In this document: piece after piece, positions 42,815 through 51,618 of the stretch
Layout of the letters: each line of letters begins with the position of its first letter
Numbering within the stretch: position 1 is the stretch's first letter
Assembly: GCA_035487355.1 (NCBI GenBank)
Contig: DATHMF010000073.1
Location: 101,707 to 165,706, forward strand
Direction of reading: 5' to 3'
Length of the DNA stretch: 64,000 nucleotides
From: Terriglobales bacterium
Lineage (GTDB): Bacteria; Acidobacteriota; Terriglobia; Terriglobales; Acidobacteriaceae
Position numbers and translations under genes: made by a program
The notes under the pieces: model-generated
Database searches by the model: none
The model's input: the letters and a program-made list of their open reading frames with translations, nothing else
What the model was told of the DNA's origin: nothing

Positions 42815-44767
42815 ATGAGAAGGTCAAACATTTCGCATTGTGCGCAGCGCCGGAGATATCACTCAGCGCTGTTTTTAATGTGCATCATGGCCGTTTTTTT
42901 CATGCTCGCAACCGCTTCGGCGCAGGAGCTTTCGCGCTCGCCCGGCTGGGTCGTGATCCCTGTGGACCAATATCGCGCGCTTCGCGCTCAGGCGTTTCCC
43001 ATTGAGGGTGCACCGGAACAGCCGCCGGTTGAGGCCACGCTCACCCGTGTTGACTACGATCTAAAGGTCACCGGAGACCTGGCCGCCGGCGGAGCCAGCC
43101 TCACGGTGGATGTTCTGAAAGAAGGCTGGGTGCGCGTTCCCATTCCTTCCGGCTTGCTGGTCCGCGAAGCCCGGCTTGATGGCAGGCTGGTTTCGCTGGT
43201 GCCGGGTAATGATGGGAAAGATGGAAACCAACTTTCAGCCGTGCTCTCTCATCCTGGCCGCGCAGTGCTCTTGCTCGACATTGCGCTCCCGGTAACTTCC
43301 GCCGGCGGGGAAGAAAGCATCTCTCTGCCCGCGACCGCCTCCGGAGTCACGCGTGCATCAGTCCAACTTCCGCGCCAGGGCCTGGACGTTAAGCTCACCG
43401 GCGGCCTTCTATCGGAGAAATCGGAATCTGCTACAGAAAGCAAATGGCTCGCCTACGCTCATGGAAACGCGCCACTGACGTTCGCATGGCAACAGAAAAA
43501 AGAGGACCATCGCACCAGCCAGCCCCTGCGCATGCGCGGATCGCTGACGCAACTGGTCGGTCTGGGAGAAGACTCGACTTCAATCTATGCCGAGGCCGGA
43601 GTTGAAGTCACGCAGGGAGCGGCCAGCGAGGTAAGAATTCAACTGCCCGCCCAAGTCACGATTAACCAGGTCTCGGGCGCGATGGTCGCAGACTGGGAGG
43701 TGAAGGCAGGTGAACTGGCGGTCACGTTCCTCGAACCTGTGGAGCAGACCGCCAGGTTCACCATCACCGGAGAGGCTCGCACCGCCCGCGACGGGCAGAT
43801 CGAAATTCCGCTTCTTCGCCTTCTTAACGTGGAACGCGAGACCGGCGGAGTGGCCGTCGAAGTCATGGGAGCGGGCGAGATCAAAGACAGGACGCCCCAG
43901 GGACTGGAAAGCGCCGATGCCACCGACCTGGGCGAAATGGTTTCCAGCCACCAGTCGCCCTCGCTGGAAGCTTTTCGGCTCCGCTCGGGTGACGATAAGT
44001 CTCCCCGGTCGCTGACCGTGAACGTGGCCCGCTACGAGCAGCAAGCCGTCTTGATGGCCAACGTCGAAGAGGCCCGCTATCACATGCTGCTGAGCACGGA
44101 TGGAAAAATGCTCGTCCTGGCCCGCTACGCAGTGCGCAGCAACCAGAGGAACTTTCTCAAAGTCACACTGCCGGCGGGGGCGCTGGTGTGGAGTGCGACG
44201 CTGTCAGGTAATCCCATCCGGCCGGGCCTCGCGCCCGATGGCAGCCTGCTGCTTCCCCTGGCGAAAGCGCGCAGCAGCGCGGAAACGCCTGAGTTTGCGG
44301 TCGAGATACTTTATTTGACCCGCGCGCCGGCATGGAATGAGAAAGGCAAAGCCGGTCTGGCCCTGCCGGCACTTGATCTTCCGGTATCGCGCACCGGGGT
44401 GGTGGTGCATTATCCGCCTCTGTTCAAAGTGACTGCCGACCCGGGCTTGTTCCAGTCAAAACCCTATGAGGCCCCGTCTTCAGCCGTTCTGGGCGCCGGA
44501 GCAGGCGGAGTGTCGGCAGCTGAAAGCCCAGCTCCCCCACCAAGCTCACCAGCAGAGCTTGGTGCTAACGGTCGCTCGGTCTCGGGGTTTTTCGACAAGT
44601 TTTTCAAGGAATCCTATTATGGGAAACGCACAGGGATGATTCCCGTCAAGCTCTCATTCCCCGCTTTTGGTCCTTCGCTCTTTCTTGTTTCCGAATTGAC
44701 CAGTGAAGGTCAGACGCCCACTCTCGCCCTGAGTTACGAGAAGAATAAAAAAGGAGGTGCACGATGA
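42815..44767 (+). CDS. Large secreted protein of unknown function (first of an overlapping pair)
   Basis: 650 residues. A signal peptide lies after a basic stretch (ALFLMCIMAVFFMLATASAQ). The mature part begins with a phrase shared with the next gene: GWVVIPVDQYRALRAQAFPI here, NVTLSLEEYNKLVELAGKP there. It is then almost entirely beta-type (VDYDLKVTGDLAAGGASLTV, LRMRGSLTQLVGLGEDSTSI, EVRIQLPAQVTINQVSGAMV), with a Pro/Ser-rich linker near 565-585. No enzyme motif was found. Its last 4 bases overlap the next start (ATGA), so the two proteins are made together and probably form a complex at the cell surface or in the periplasm. Function is unknown. Confidence 0.72.
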   Translation: MRRSNISHCAQRRRYHSALFLMCIMAVFFMLATASAQELSRSPGWVVIPVDQYRALRAQAFPIEGAPEQPPVEATLTRVDYDLKVTGDLAAGGASLTVDVLKEGWVRVPIPSGLLVREARLDGRLVSLVPGNDGKDGNQLSAVLSHPGRAVLLLDIALPVTSAGGEESISLPATASGVTRASVQLPRQGLDVKLTGGLLSEKSESATESKWLAYAHGNAPLTFAWQQKKEDHRTSQPLRMRGSLTQLVGLGEDSTSIYAEAGVEVTQGAASEVRIQLPAQVTINQVSGAMVADWEVKAGELAVTFLEPVEQTARFTITGEARTARDGQIEIPLLRLLNVERETGGVAVEVMGAGEIKDRTPQGLESADATDLGEMVSSHQSPSLEAFRLRSGDDKSPRSLTVNVARYEQQAVLMANVEEARYHMLLSTDGKMLVLARYAVRSNQRNFLKVTLPAGALVWSATLSGNPIRPGLAPDGSLLLPLAKARSSAETPEFAVEILYLTRAPAWNEKGKAGLALPALDLPVSRTGVVVHYPPLFKVTADPGLFQSKPYEAPSSAVLGAGAGGVSAAESPAPPPSSPAELGANGRSVSGFFDKFFKESYYGKRTGMIPVKLSFPAFGPSLFLVSELTSEGQTPTLALSYEKNKKGGAR

Positions 44768-46989
44768 AAAAACATCTGCTTCTTATGGTATTGGTCCTCT
44801 CCCTGGCTGCATTGGGGCAGGCAAAGGACGATCTTCCGCTTCCCGATCCGGGAAATGTGACGCTGTCGCTCGAGGAATATAACAAGCTCGTCGAACTGGC
44901 AGGCAAGCCGGTAAAGAAGCCAGATGTGCCGCCACTTCCTTATGCTGTGAAGCGCGCCGACCTGAAGCTGCACGTGACCAACGAATCGGTGCTGGGAACG
45001 GTGCAATTCGAGGGCGAAATATTCAAAAAAGGCGAAACCAAGGTCCCGCTGATCGCAGATATGACCATCCTGGACGCACGCCAGGAAGGAAAGGTGTTGC
45101 CTCTGGAACTGGAAGGGGGAAAGCATGTGGCGGTGCTGCCCGGCCCCTCTGAGTTCTCGGTTGCGCTCGATGCCGGATTGCCGCTCAGCATTGAAGCCGG
45201 GCGTGCATCCTTCAGCTTGCCGGTTCCTTCCGCGGGAAGCGTTCGCCTCACGCTGGTGATTCCGGGGGATCACACTAATGTAAGGATTAATCCGGGGCTG
45301 ATTACTGCCCGCAACTCCGACAATGGACACACCACGATCGAAGCAACCCTGGTTCCTGGCCGCGCAGCCAGCATCTGGTGGGCGACGCGTGAAATTGCCA
45401 CGCTGGCCGCGCAGCGAGAGGTGCGTTTTCTCTCTGACGTGCGGACCCTGGTCTCCGTAGATGAATCGGGGTTGAAGGTCGCCGCCTTGACGGATGTTAC
45501 TGTGCTGCAGGGCGAGCCTTCCGAATTTACGATCGCCATCCCCGACGGATACGAGGTAACAGAGGCATCGGGAGCTTCGCTGGAATCGAGCGAATTGCAA
45601 TCCGGTGTTTTAACGTTAAAACTCAGCGCAGCCGCGCAACACAACTATCAGTTCCTCATCTCGATGGAAGGCCCCCGGAATGTTCTCAAGACAGATGCTC
45701 CCCTTCTCAGCTTCAAAAACAACCAGCGCGAGACGGGCGAAATTCTGGTCGAAGGCGTGGGCACCATGGAGCTCACCGCCACAGAAAGTGGAGGTCTCAA
45801 GCGTATTGACTTGAAGGAGATCAACCCGTACCTGCGTTCGCTGGCACGCTTCTCGCCACAGGCTGCGTTTCGCTATCACCGGCAGCCGACGGAAACGCCG
45901 CGTCTCGCGCTGGAGTGGGTCCGCTTTCCCGACAGCCCGGTGCTCGCGGCCGTCGCCGAACGGGCGGTTGTAACCACGCTCGTGACCTCCGACGGTAAAT
46001 CGCTCACGGAAGTAAAGCTGACGCTTAAGAACCAGGCACAACCATATTTGAAAGTTGACCTGCCGCAGGGAGCGAGCATTCTCACCGCTGAGGTTGCCGG
46101 AGAAGAAGTCAAACCGGCGAAAGACAAAGACGGCAGCAGCCGCGTGCCGTTACTGCGTGACGGTTTCCGCCCCACCGGCCCCTATGAAGTTTCTTTCGTC
46201 TTCATGCACTCAGGCGCTCCCTTTGCCAAGAAGGGCGGTTCGGACCTGACCCTGCCTCCGATGGACCTTCCCATCAGCTTCATGCAATGGGAGGTATTTC
46301 TGCCCGAACAGTACAAGGTGAAGGACTTCGGTGGAGACGCAGTTGCTACCAACCTGCTTCCACCCGTCTTTCAGGCCGCGCTCGGGGGTGAGGATGACGG
46401 CGTCTCCATGGCGGATGTCGAGGGCAGATTTATGAGTGGCCCGGTAGACATAGACTCATTGGCTCCGGGACAGTTGGGAGGATATATCGTGGATCAACAG
46501 GGCACCGCGATGGCGAACACCAGTGTGCATGTTGTTGATCCAAAGACCGGTGCAACCTTCGATGCAGTCACCGATGAAGATGGGCGTTGGCTTGTTTCCG
46601 ACGTGCCCTCGGGCAATGTCACCGTCTCGGCTGAGTCGAGCGGCTTCAACAAAGAGGTCCATCAATTTATGTATGATGCCAGACGGCCCACGCGCTTCAA
46701 TCTTTCCTTGCGTGTAGGATCCACAACGGAAACGGTCGAGGTCAATGAAAAGGATGTCAAGCGCGCATCCGATCGCATCGAACACGAAGCCAAACAGAAG
46801 GAAAAGACAGCGCAGAATTTGCCCTCGGGCAATGCGGCTTCTGCCAACGTGATCAATCTGCAGCAGCGCGTTGCCGGTGTGCTGCCGGTGCGAGTGGATG
46901 TGCCGCGGGCCGGCAACTCTTACAGCTTCGTGAGGCCGCTGGTGCTCGATGAAGAAACCAAGGTGACGTTCAGTTACAACAGCCGGTGA
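44764..46989 (+). CDS. Large secreted protein with C-terminal carboxypeptidase-regulatory-like domain
   Basis: 741 residues with a short signal peptide (MKKHLLLMVLVLSLAALGQA). Residues about 30-560 repeat the plan of the preceding protein: a LSLEEYNKLVELAG start, a beta-rich DLKLHVTNESVLGTVQFEGE, and QREVRFLSDVRTLVSVDESG. Residues about 575-660 are a carboxypeptidase-regulatory-like/CNA-B-like domain (GGYIVDQQGTAMANTSVHVV, GRWLVSDVPSGNVTVSAESS). In Acidobacteriota this domain often opens Oar-like TonB receptors, but here no barrel follows. The tail ends KVTFSYNSR. AAAGGAGG precedes ATG 44764 inside the upstream gene. Role unknown; partner of the preceding protein. Confidence 0.75.
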   Translation: MKKHLLLMVLVLSLAALGQAKDDLPLPDPGNVTLSLEEYNKLVELAGKPVKKPDVPPLPYAVKRADLKLHVTNESVLGTVQFEGEIFKKGETKVPLIADMTILDARQEGKVLPLELEGGKHVAVLPGPSEFSVALDAGLPLSIEAGRASFSLPVPSAGSVRLTLVIPGDHTNVRINPGLITARNSDNGHTTIEATLVPGRAASIWWATREIATLAAQREVRFLSDVRTLVSVDESGLKVAALTDVTVLQGEPSEFTIAIPDGYEVTEASGASLESSELQSGVLTLKLSAAAQHNYQFLISMEGPRNVLKTDAPLLSFKNNQRETGEILVEGVGTMELTATESGGLKRIDLKEINPYLRSLARFSPQAAFRYHRQPTETPRLALEWVRFPDSPVLAAVAERAVVTTLVTSDGKSLTEVKLTLKNQAQPYLKVDLPQGASILTAEVAGEEVKPAKDKDGSSRVPLLRDGFRPTGPYEVSFVFMHSGAPFAKKGGSDLTLPPMDLPISFMQWEVFLPEQYKVKDFGGDAVATNLLPPVFQAALGGEDDGVSMADVEGRFMSGPVDIDSLAPGQLGGYIVDQQGTAMANTSVHVVDPKTGATFDAVTDEDGRWLVSDVPSGNVTVSAESSGFNKEVHQFMYDARRPTRFNLSLRVGSTTETVEVNEKDVKRASDRIEHEAKQKEKTAQNLPSGNAASANVINLQQRVAGVLPVRVDVPRAGNSYSFVRPLVLDEETKVTFSYNSR

Positions 46990-47064
46990 AGAATGCAGCC
47001 ATGAACGCGCAATACTACAACCCGTGAGAGATTCACAAGAGATGGCACTTCTTCCTGTTAGTAT

Positions 47065-47844
47065 ATGTGGCTTGGGAGGAGCCAGGTGGCGGTTTCGATA
47101 GCCTTGGTTGCGCTTGGCGCGGACGCGAAAATTTCTATCGCCGATGTTCAACGCGACCTCAACACAAACTGGTCCAATCTGCCGGATGCCGAAGGCATAG
47201 AGGAAAAGGATGGCATTTTCTCATTTCGCATCTCTGGTTCAGACATTTTTCTGGCGTCGATGCAGGCGCCCATTCCGTGGTCTGATTTGGAAGGTCCGTG
47301 TGCCACCAGCATTCTTTGGCCGGATGCTGCAAAGCAGTTGCGCGAGCACAAATCCCATTGGATGGTAACCATCTCTGCAGACTCCCCGCCCGTCGAACGT
47401 GCGAAACTGCTGACGCAGGTCACAGCGGCGGTAATAGGAACGTGTCCGGCCGCGATCGGAGTCTACTGGGGAGGCGCAGCACTCGTGATTCCCCGCAAAA
47501 TCTTCCTGGCCTTTGCCACCAAAATACTTCCTCAGGGACCGCCAATTCAGATCTGGGTTGATTTTCGCGTAGGCCGCAACCCGCAGGGCAAATCCTCCGG
47601 ATTCACGCAAGGGCTTGCTCCTCTGGGATTCATGGAATTGGAAACCGAGAACTCCTCTGAGTCCCCAGCCAAGCTTCGCGAGCGCTTGTCTTTGATTGCA
47701 ACATACCTGCTTGAAAAGGGGCCTGTAATTCGGGACCGGGATACAATTGGCGAAGATAAGAAAGAAAGAATCCGGGTTGTATATTCCAAGTCCGCGTTCG
47801 GGCATCCTAAAACGGTAATGCGCCTAGACTACGAAGCGATTTAA
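47065..47844 (+). CDS. DUF4261 protein
   Basis: 259 residues. The pattern LASMQAPIPWSDLEGPCATS, VTISADSPPVERAKLLTQVT, IGVYWGGAALVIPRKIF, WVDFRVGRN, GLAPLGFMELE and LEKGPVIRDRDTIGEDKKER follows DUF4261 (often found in immunity or toxin-linked contexts, but also alone). No signal peptide, so probably cytoplasmic. ATG 47065 is the first good start. It is separated by 75 bp from the secreted pair and is convergent with aconitase. No toxin partner is visible, so an immunity role is not supported here. Confidence 0.8.
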   Translation: MWLGRSQVAVSIALVALGADAKISIADVQRDLNTNWSNLPDAEGIEEKDGIFSFRISGSDIFLASMQAPIPWSDLEGPCATSILWPDAAKQLREHKSHWMVTISADSPPVERAKLLTQVTAAVIGTCPAAIGVYWGGAALVIPRKIFLAFATKILPQGPPIQIWVDFRVGRNPQGKSSGFTQGLAPLGFMELETENSSESPAKLRERLSLIATYLLEKGPVIRDRDTIGEDKKERIRVVYSKSAFGHPKTVMRLDYEAI

Positions 47845-47936
47845 GAGGGAATATCGCAGGTCTTCAATTGCGAAACAGTTTCGCACAGGCCATCTGTTGT
47901 AGCACTGCCCTCGCTATTTCGCTCAGCACGACAACC

Positions 47937-50693
47937 TTAGCTCTGCTTATTCAATAACTGCCGCAGCACGTACTGCAGGATTCCGCCGTGGCGATAGTAG
48001 AGCGCCTCTTGCGGCGTATCAATGCGCACCAGAGCTTGGAAATCAACGGTCTTTCCGCCGGTCTGCACGGCGCTGACCTTCACCTTCTCGCCGCTTTTGA
48101 ACTCGCCGTTCAGCAGGCTGGCGATGCCACTGATCTCGAAAACCTCTTCGCCGCTGAGGCCGAGAGAGTCGGCATTTTCTTTGGACAGGAACTGCAATGG
48201 CAACACACCCATGCCCACCAGGTTCGAGCGATGGATTCGCTCATAGCTCTCGGCGATGACTGCCTTCACGCCCAGCAACGACGGTCCTTTGCCGGCCCAG
48301 TCGCGCGAAGAGCCCGAGCCGTATTCTTTTCCAGCAAGAATGACCAGCGGCACGCCCTCTTGCTTGTATAGCTCCGACGCCTCGAAGATGGACATCGGTT
48401 TACCGTCAGGCAGATGCCGAGTCACGCCGCCCTCGGTGCCGGGCGCAACCAGGTTGCGCAGCCGCGTGTTGGCAAAGGTTCCGCGTACCATGACCTCGTG
48501 GTTGCCGCGTCGCGAGCCGTAGGAGTTGAAGTCGCCGACAGAGACGCCGTGTTCGATCAGATATTTTCCCGCGGTGCTGGCGGGTTTGATGGATCCGGCG
48601 GGCGAGATGTGATCGGTGGTAACGCTGTCGCCCAACTTGGCCAGCACGCGCGCTTTGCGGATATCCTGCACCGCGCCCGGCGTCTTCGGCATATTGTCGA
48701 AATAAGGAGCGCGCTTGATGTAGGTTGATTTCGGGTCCCAGGCAAAAGTTTCGCCACCAGGAACTTTCATGCTCTTCCACAAGTCGTCGCCGGCAAAAAT
48801 TTCCGCGTAGTTTTTGCGGAACATTTCGGAGTCAATACATCCCAGCACGGTTTCCGCGACTTCTTTTTGCGTCGGCCAAATTTCTTTCAGATAAACCGGC
48901 TTGCCATCTTTGCCTGTGCCCAGGGGCTCGGTGACAAGGTCTTTCTCAATGTGTCCGGCGAGGGCATAAGCCACCACCAGCGGCGGGGACATAAGATAGT
49001 TGGCGCGCACCTCAGACTGGATGCGTCCTTCGAAGTTGCGGTTTCCGCTCAGCACCGAGGCCACAACCAGGTCATGCTCGGCGATTTGCTGGGTGATCTC
49101 CGCGGGCAGCGGGCCCGAGTTGCCAATGCACGTGGTGCAGCCGTAGCCCACGGTGTTGAAGCGCAACTCGTCCAGGTATTTTTCGAGTCCGGCTTTTCTA
49201 AAGTAATCGGTCACCACGCGCGAGCCCGGGGCGAGCGAAGTCTTGACCCAGGGAGGAGTCTTGAGTCCGCGCTCCACTGCTTTTTTGGCCAGCAGACCGG
49301 CAGCAACCATCACCGACGGATTCGATGTGTTGGTGCAACTGGTGATGGCGGCAATTACCACTGAACCGTGGCTGAGCTCTTCCATCTCCGCTACTGCAGA
49401 TTTCTGCGCGTGCCGCACATCCTCTGATCCCACGGCGGTTCCACCACCGCCCTCAGATTCCAATCGCCGTACCCCGTTGTTGTTCGAGCCGGGTTTGCGC
49501 AGAGAAGGCAGGGCATCGTGGAACGATTTGCGCGCCTGCGAGAGCGGCACGCGGTCCTGCGGTCTCTTGGGACCAGCAATGCTCGGTTCCACGGTCGCCA
49601 AATCGAGTTCCACGACCTGCGAATACACCGGTTCGGCAGATTGCCTGGTGTGGAACAGGCCTTGTTCTTTGCAGTAGGCTTCCACCAATCCGATTTGCTC
49701 TTCCGAGCGTCCCGTCATGCGCAGGTAGCGCAGGGTTTCTTCATCCACGGGGAAGATGCCGCAGGTCGCGCCGTACTCGGGGGACATATTGCCAATGGTC
49801 GCCCTATCGGCCAGCGGCAGCGTGGAGAGGCCCGGCCCAAAGAACTCCACAAATTTGCCCACCACGCCGGTTTTGCGCAGCAACTCAGTTACGGTGAGGA
49901 CGAGGTCAGTCGCGGTCGCGCCCTCGTGCAGCGCGCCGCTCAGACGGAAGCCCACCACTTGCGGAATCAGCATGGAAACCGGCTGCCCCAGCATGGCGGC
50001 CTCGGCCTCGATGCCGCCCACGCCCCATCCCAGCACGCCCAGGCCGTTGATCATGGTGGTGTGCGAATCGGTGCCCACCAGCGTGTCAGGATAAGCCGCC
50101 GCCTTGCCCTTTTCTGTATTCACGAAAACCACGCGCGCCAGGTATTCCAGGTTGATCTGGTGTACGATTCCCATATCGGGAGGCACAATGGCAAGGTTGC
50201 GAAACGCCGATTGTCCCCAGCGCAAGAATGCATAGCGCTCGCGGTTGCGCTGGAACTCCAGCGCAGCGTTCACGCTGAAAGCCTGCTTGCTGCCGAACTC
50301 ATCCACCTGTACGGAGTGGTCAATTACCAGCTCGGCCGGCAGCAGCGGATTAATCAACCCAGGGTCGCCGCCCAGCTCTTTCATGGCATCGCGCATGGCG
50401 GCCAGATCCACCACGGCGGGAACGCCGGTGAAATCCTGCATGAGCACACGCGCCGGAGTAAAAGCAATTTCCTTGGAGGGAACAGCAGCCGGGTCCCAAT
50501 GGGCCAGCGACTTGATATCGTCGGCGGTCACCGAGCGCCCGTTCTCGGTACGCAACAGGTTTTCCAAGAGCACGCGCAGCGAGTAGGGCAGGCGCGCAGT
50601 CGTGATGCCGGCCTTATCGAGCGCATCCAGCCGGTAGATTTCATATTCTTTGCCGCCCGTGCGCAAAGTAGCCTTGCTGTTAAAGCTGTTCAT
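47937..50693 (-). CDS. acnA: Aconitate hydratase A
   Basis: Interconverts citrate and isocitrate in the TCA cycle. ATG 50693 ([20 protein letters not shown]) gives 918 residues, the usual AcnA/IRP-type length; the frame extends to 50768 without good signals. Cluster ligands appear as Cys in [13 protein letters not shown] near residue 450 and in [12 protein letters not shown] near 517. The start [20 protein letters not shown] and the C-terminal swivel motif [20 protein letters not shown] are typical. An insertion near 415-440 ([19 protein letters not shown]) is low-complexity. It is monocistronic and divergent from the selenoprotein gene. Confidence 0.95.
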   Translation of the reverse strand: MNSFNSKATLRTGGKEYEIYRLDALDKAGITTARLPYSLRVLLENLLRTENGRSVTADDIKSLAHWDPAAVPSKEIAFTPARVLMQDFTGVPAVVDLAAMRDAMKELGGDPGLINPLLPAELVIDHSVQVDEFGSKQAFSVNAALEFQRNRERYAFLRWGQSAFRNLAIVPPDMGIVHQINLEYLARVVFVNTEKGKAAAYPDTLVGTDSHTTMINGLGVLGWGVGGIEAEAAMLGQPVSMLIPQVVGFRLSGALHEGATATDLVLTVTELLRKTGVVGKFVEFFGPGLSTLPLADRATIGNMSPEYGATCGIFPVDEETLRYLRMTGRSEEQIGLVEAYCKEQGLFHTRQSAEPVYSQVVELDLATVEPSIAGPKRPQDRVPLSQARKSFHDALPSLRKPGSNNNGVRRLESEGGGGTAVGSEDVRHAQKSAVAEMEELSHGSVVIAAITSCTNTSNPSVMVAAGLLAKKAVERGLKTPPWVKTSLAPGSRVVTDYFRKAGLEKYLDELRFNTVGYGCTTCIGNSGPLPAEITQQIAEHDLVVASVLSGNRNFEGRIQSEVRANYLMSPPLVVAYALAGHIEKDLVTEPLGTGKDGKPVYLKEIWPTQKEVAETVLGCIDSEMFRKNYAEIFAGDDLWKSMKVPGGETFAWDPKSTYIKRAPYFDNMPKTPGAVQDIRKARVLAKLGDSVTTDHISPAGSIKPASTAGKYLIEHGVSVGDFNSYGSRRGNHEVMVRGTFANTRLRNLVAPGTEGGVTRHLPDGKPMSIFEASELYKQEGVPLVILAGKEYGSGSSRDWAGKGPSLLGVKAVIAESYERIHRSNLVGMGVLPLQFLSKENADSLGLSGEEVFEISGIASLLNGEFKSGEKVKVSAVQTGGKTVDFQALVRIDTPQEALYYRHGGILQYVLRQLLNKQS

Positions 50694-50818
50694 TCCGCCA
50701 ACTCCTCTGAAACCTTCTATTATAGTTCGTTCAGTAGGTGAGTACTCAGCAATCAGCACCCACAGCAAGCCGGGGCAGGCTCAGCATTCAGCTAAAGCGC
50801 CCGGTTGTTATTGACGTC

Positions 50819-50865
50819 CTCAATGAATGCAGATGAATGATGAATGCAGATGAATGCAGCAGTAG
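50819..50865. repeat. Short tandem repeat, unit ATGAATGCAG
   Basis: ATGAATGCAG occurs three times, once spaced by an extra ATGA, between 50823 and 50862, in the divergent region between acnA and the DsrE-like gene. It looks like slipped-strand expansion of a 10-bp unit. Confidence 0.6.
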
Positions 50866-50914
50866 GTTCCGAATCTCTTGCGTGCTACCATAGCTCCCCA
50901 CCAAGGAGGCCGGA

Positions 50915-51388
50915 ATGACTACGCGACGTTCTGTTCTCCAGAAAGCAGGCCATATGTGCGCCGCTGTGATTGCCAGCGCCAGTGCCGCTTCAGCGCTCGC
51001 CGCCGAGCAGCCCGAGAACTCCACGGGGCAGAGATTCCTGCTGGTAGGGCTGTGCGGTTCGGAAAATCCGACCCGTGCGAACTTTCCTTTCGTCTGGGCC
51101 GCGGCCCTGAAAGATGCAGGCAACGAGGTCCGCATCGAACTCGCGGGCGATGCAACCGTTCTCATGCGTACGCCGGTCTCCGACAGCGTCACGCCCGTTG
51201 GCTGGCCGCCTTTTAAAGAGGCCCTGGCCAAAGTCATCGAGCTGAAGATCCCAATCTTCGTTTGAGGGAAATGCGCGGCCGCCCGTGGGGTGGTCGAGGC
51301 CGACTTCGCGGGAAAGAATGCCCAGTTTACTAATCCGAAACTCACGGCCCAAACCATGGCCTGGGCCACAAAGGTTCTCGTGGTCTGA
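50915..51388 (+). CDS. Tat-exported DsrE-like selenoprotein with in-frame TGA (Sec-x-x-Cys)
   Basis: Read through the in-frame TGA at 51263-51265, this is a 157-residue protein. The N-terminus has a twin-arginine signal (TTRRSVLQKAGHMCAAVIAS, cleavage near SALAA). The rest resembles the DsrE/DsrF-like sulfur-handling fold: FLLVGLCGSENPTRANFPFV, AALKDAGNEVRIELAGDATV, GWPPFKEALAKVIELKIPIF, then V-Sec-GKC-AAARGVVEAD and FTNPKLTAQTMAWATKVLVV. The TGA takes the place of the first Cys of the CxxC that many DsrE relatives carry, giving Sec-Gly-Lys-Cys. A stem-loop follows it. AAGGAGG precedes ATG 50915. It lies 230 bp before a Sec-dependent formate dehydrogenase. A simple nonsense mutation is the alternative. 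Confidence 0.8.
51263..51298 (+). promoter_or_regulatory. Predicted SECIS element in the DsrE-like gene
   Basis: Directly after the TGA, 51276-51283 (CGGCCGCC) pairs with 51289-51296 (GGTGGTCG), two G-U pairs included, around the loop CGTGG at 51284-51288. Counting the U of UGA as 1, G23 and U24 fall in the loop, the positions that matter for SelB binding in E. coli fdhF. The U17 bulge of fdhF is not present here. Confidence 0.65.
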
Positions 51389-51420
51389 AGCAGTTATTGA
51401 GCTTAGCCCCTTTGCTAAAT

Positions 51421-51558
51421 CGGTTACACGGTTACGCAAAAAAATAACACACATTTAGCCCACTACCCAAAATTGTGATAAACTCCTCCACTGTTTTTGC
51501 CCCTAAAAGCGGGGTGGGTCTTTCGCGCGTCCCTTAGGCAACCGTCAACCGGTAACCG
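51421..51558. promoter_or_regulatory. AACCG boxes upstream of the formate dehydrogenase operon
   Basis: AACCG occurs at 51540, 51547 and 51554, exactly 7 bp apart, ending 60 bp before the fdnG start. CGGTT, its complement, occurs twice 8 bp apart at 51421 and 51429. Such regular half-sites suggest a regulator, unnamed here. Confidence 0.4.
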
Positions 51559-51618
51559 CAATCACACGTTGCAGCCACTTGTAGTGTTTGATCCAGCAAG
51601 CCGAAAGGAGATCAAACC

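Noticed and set aside
47065..47844. DUF4261 protein as an immunity gene of a contact-dependent toxin system
   Set aside because: No toxin, Rhs or T6SS gene is nearby; the domain also occurs alone.
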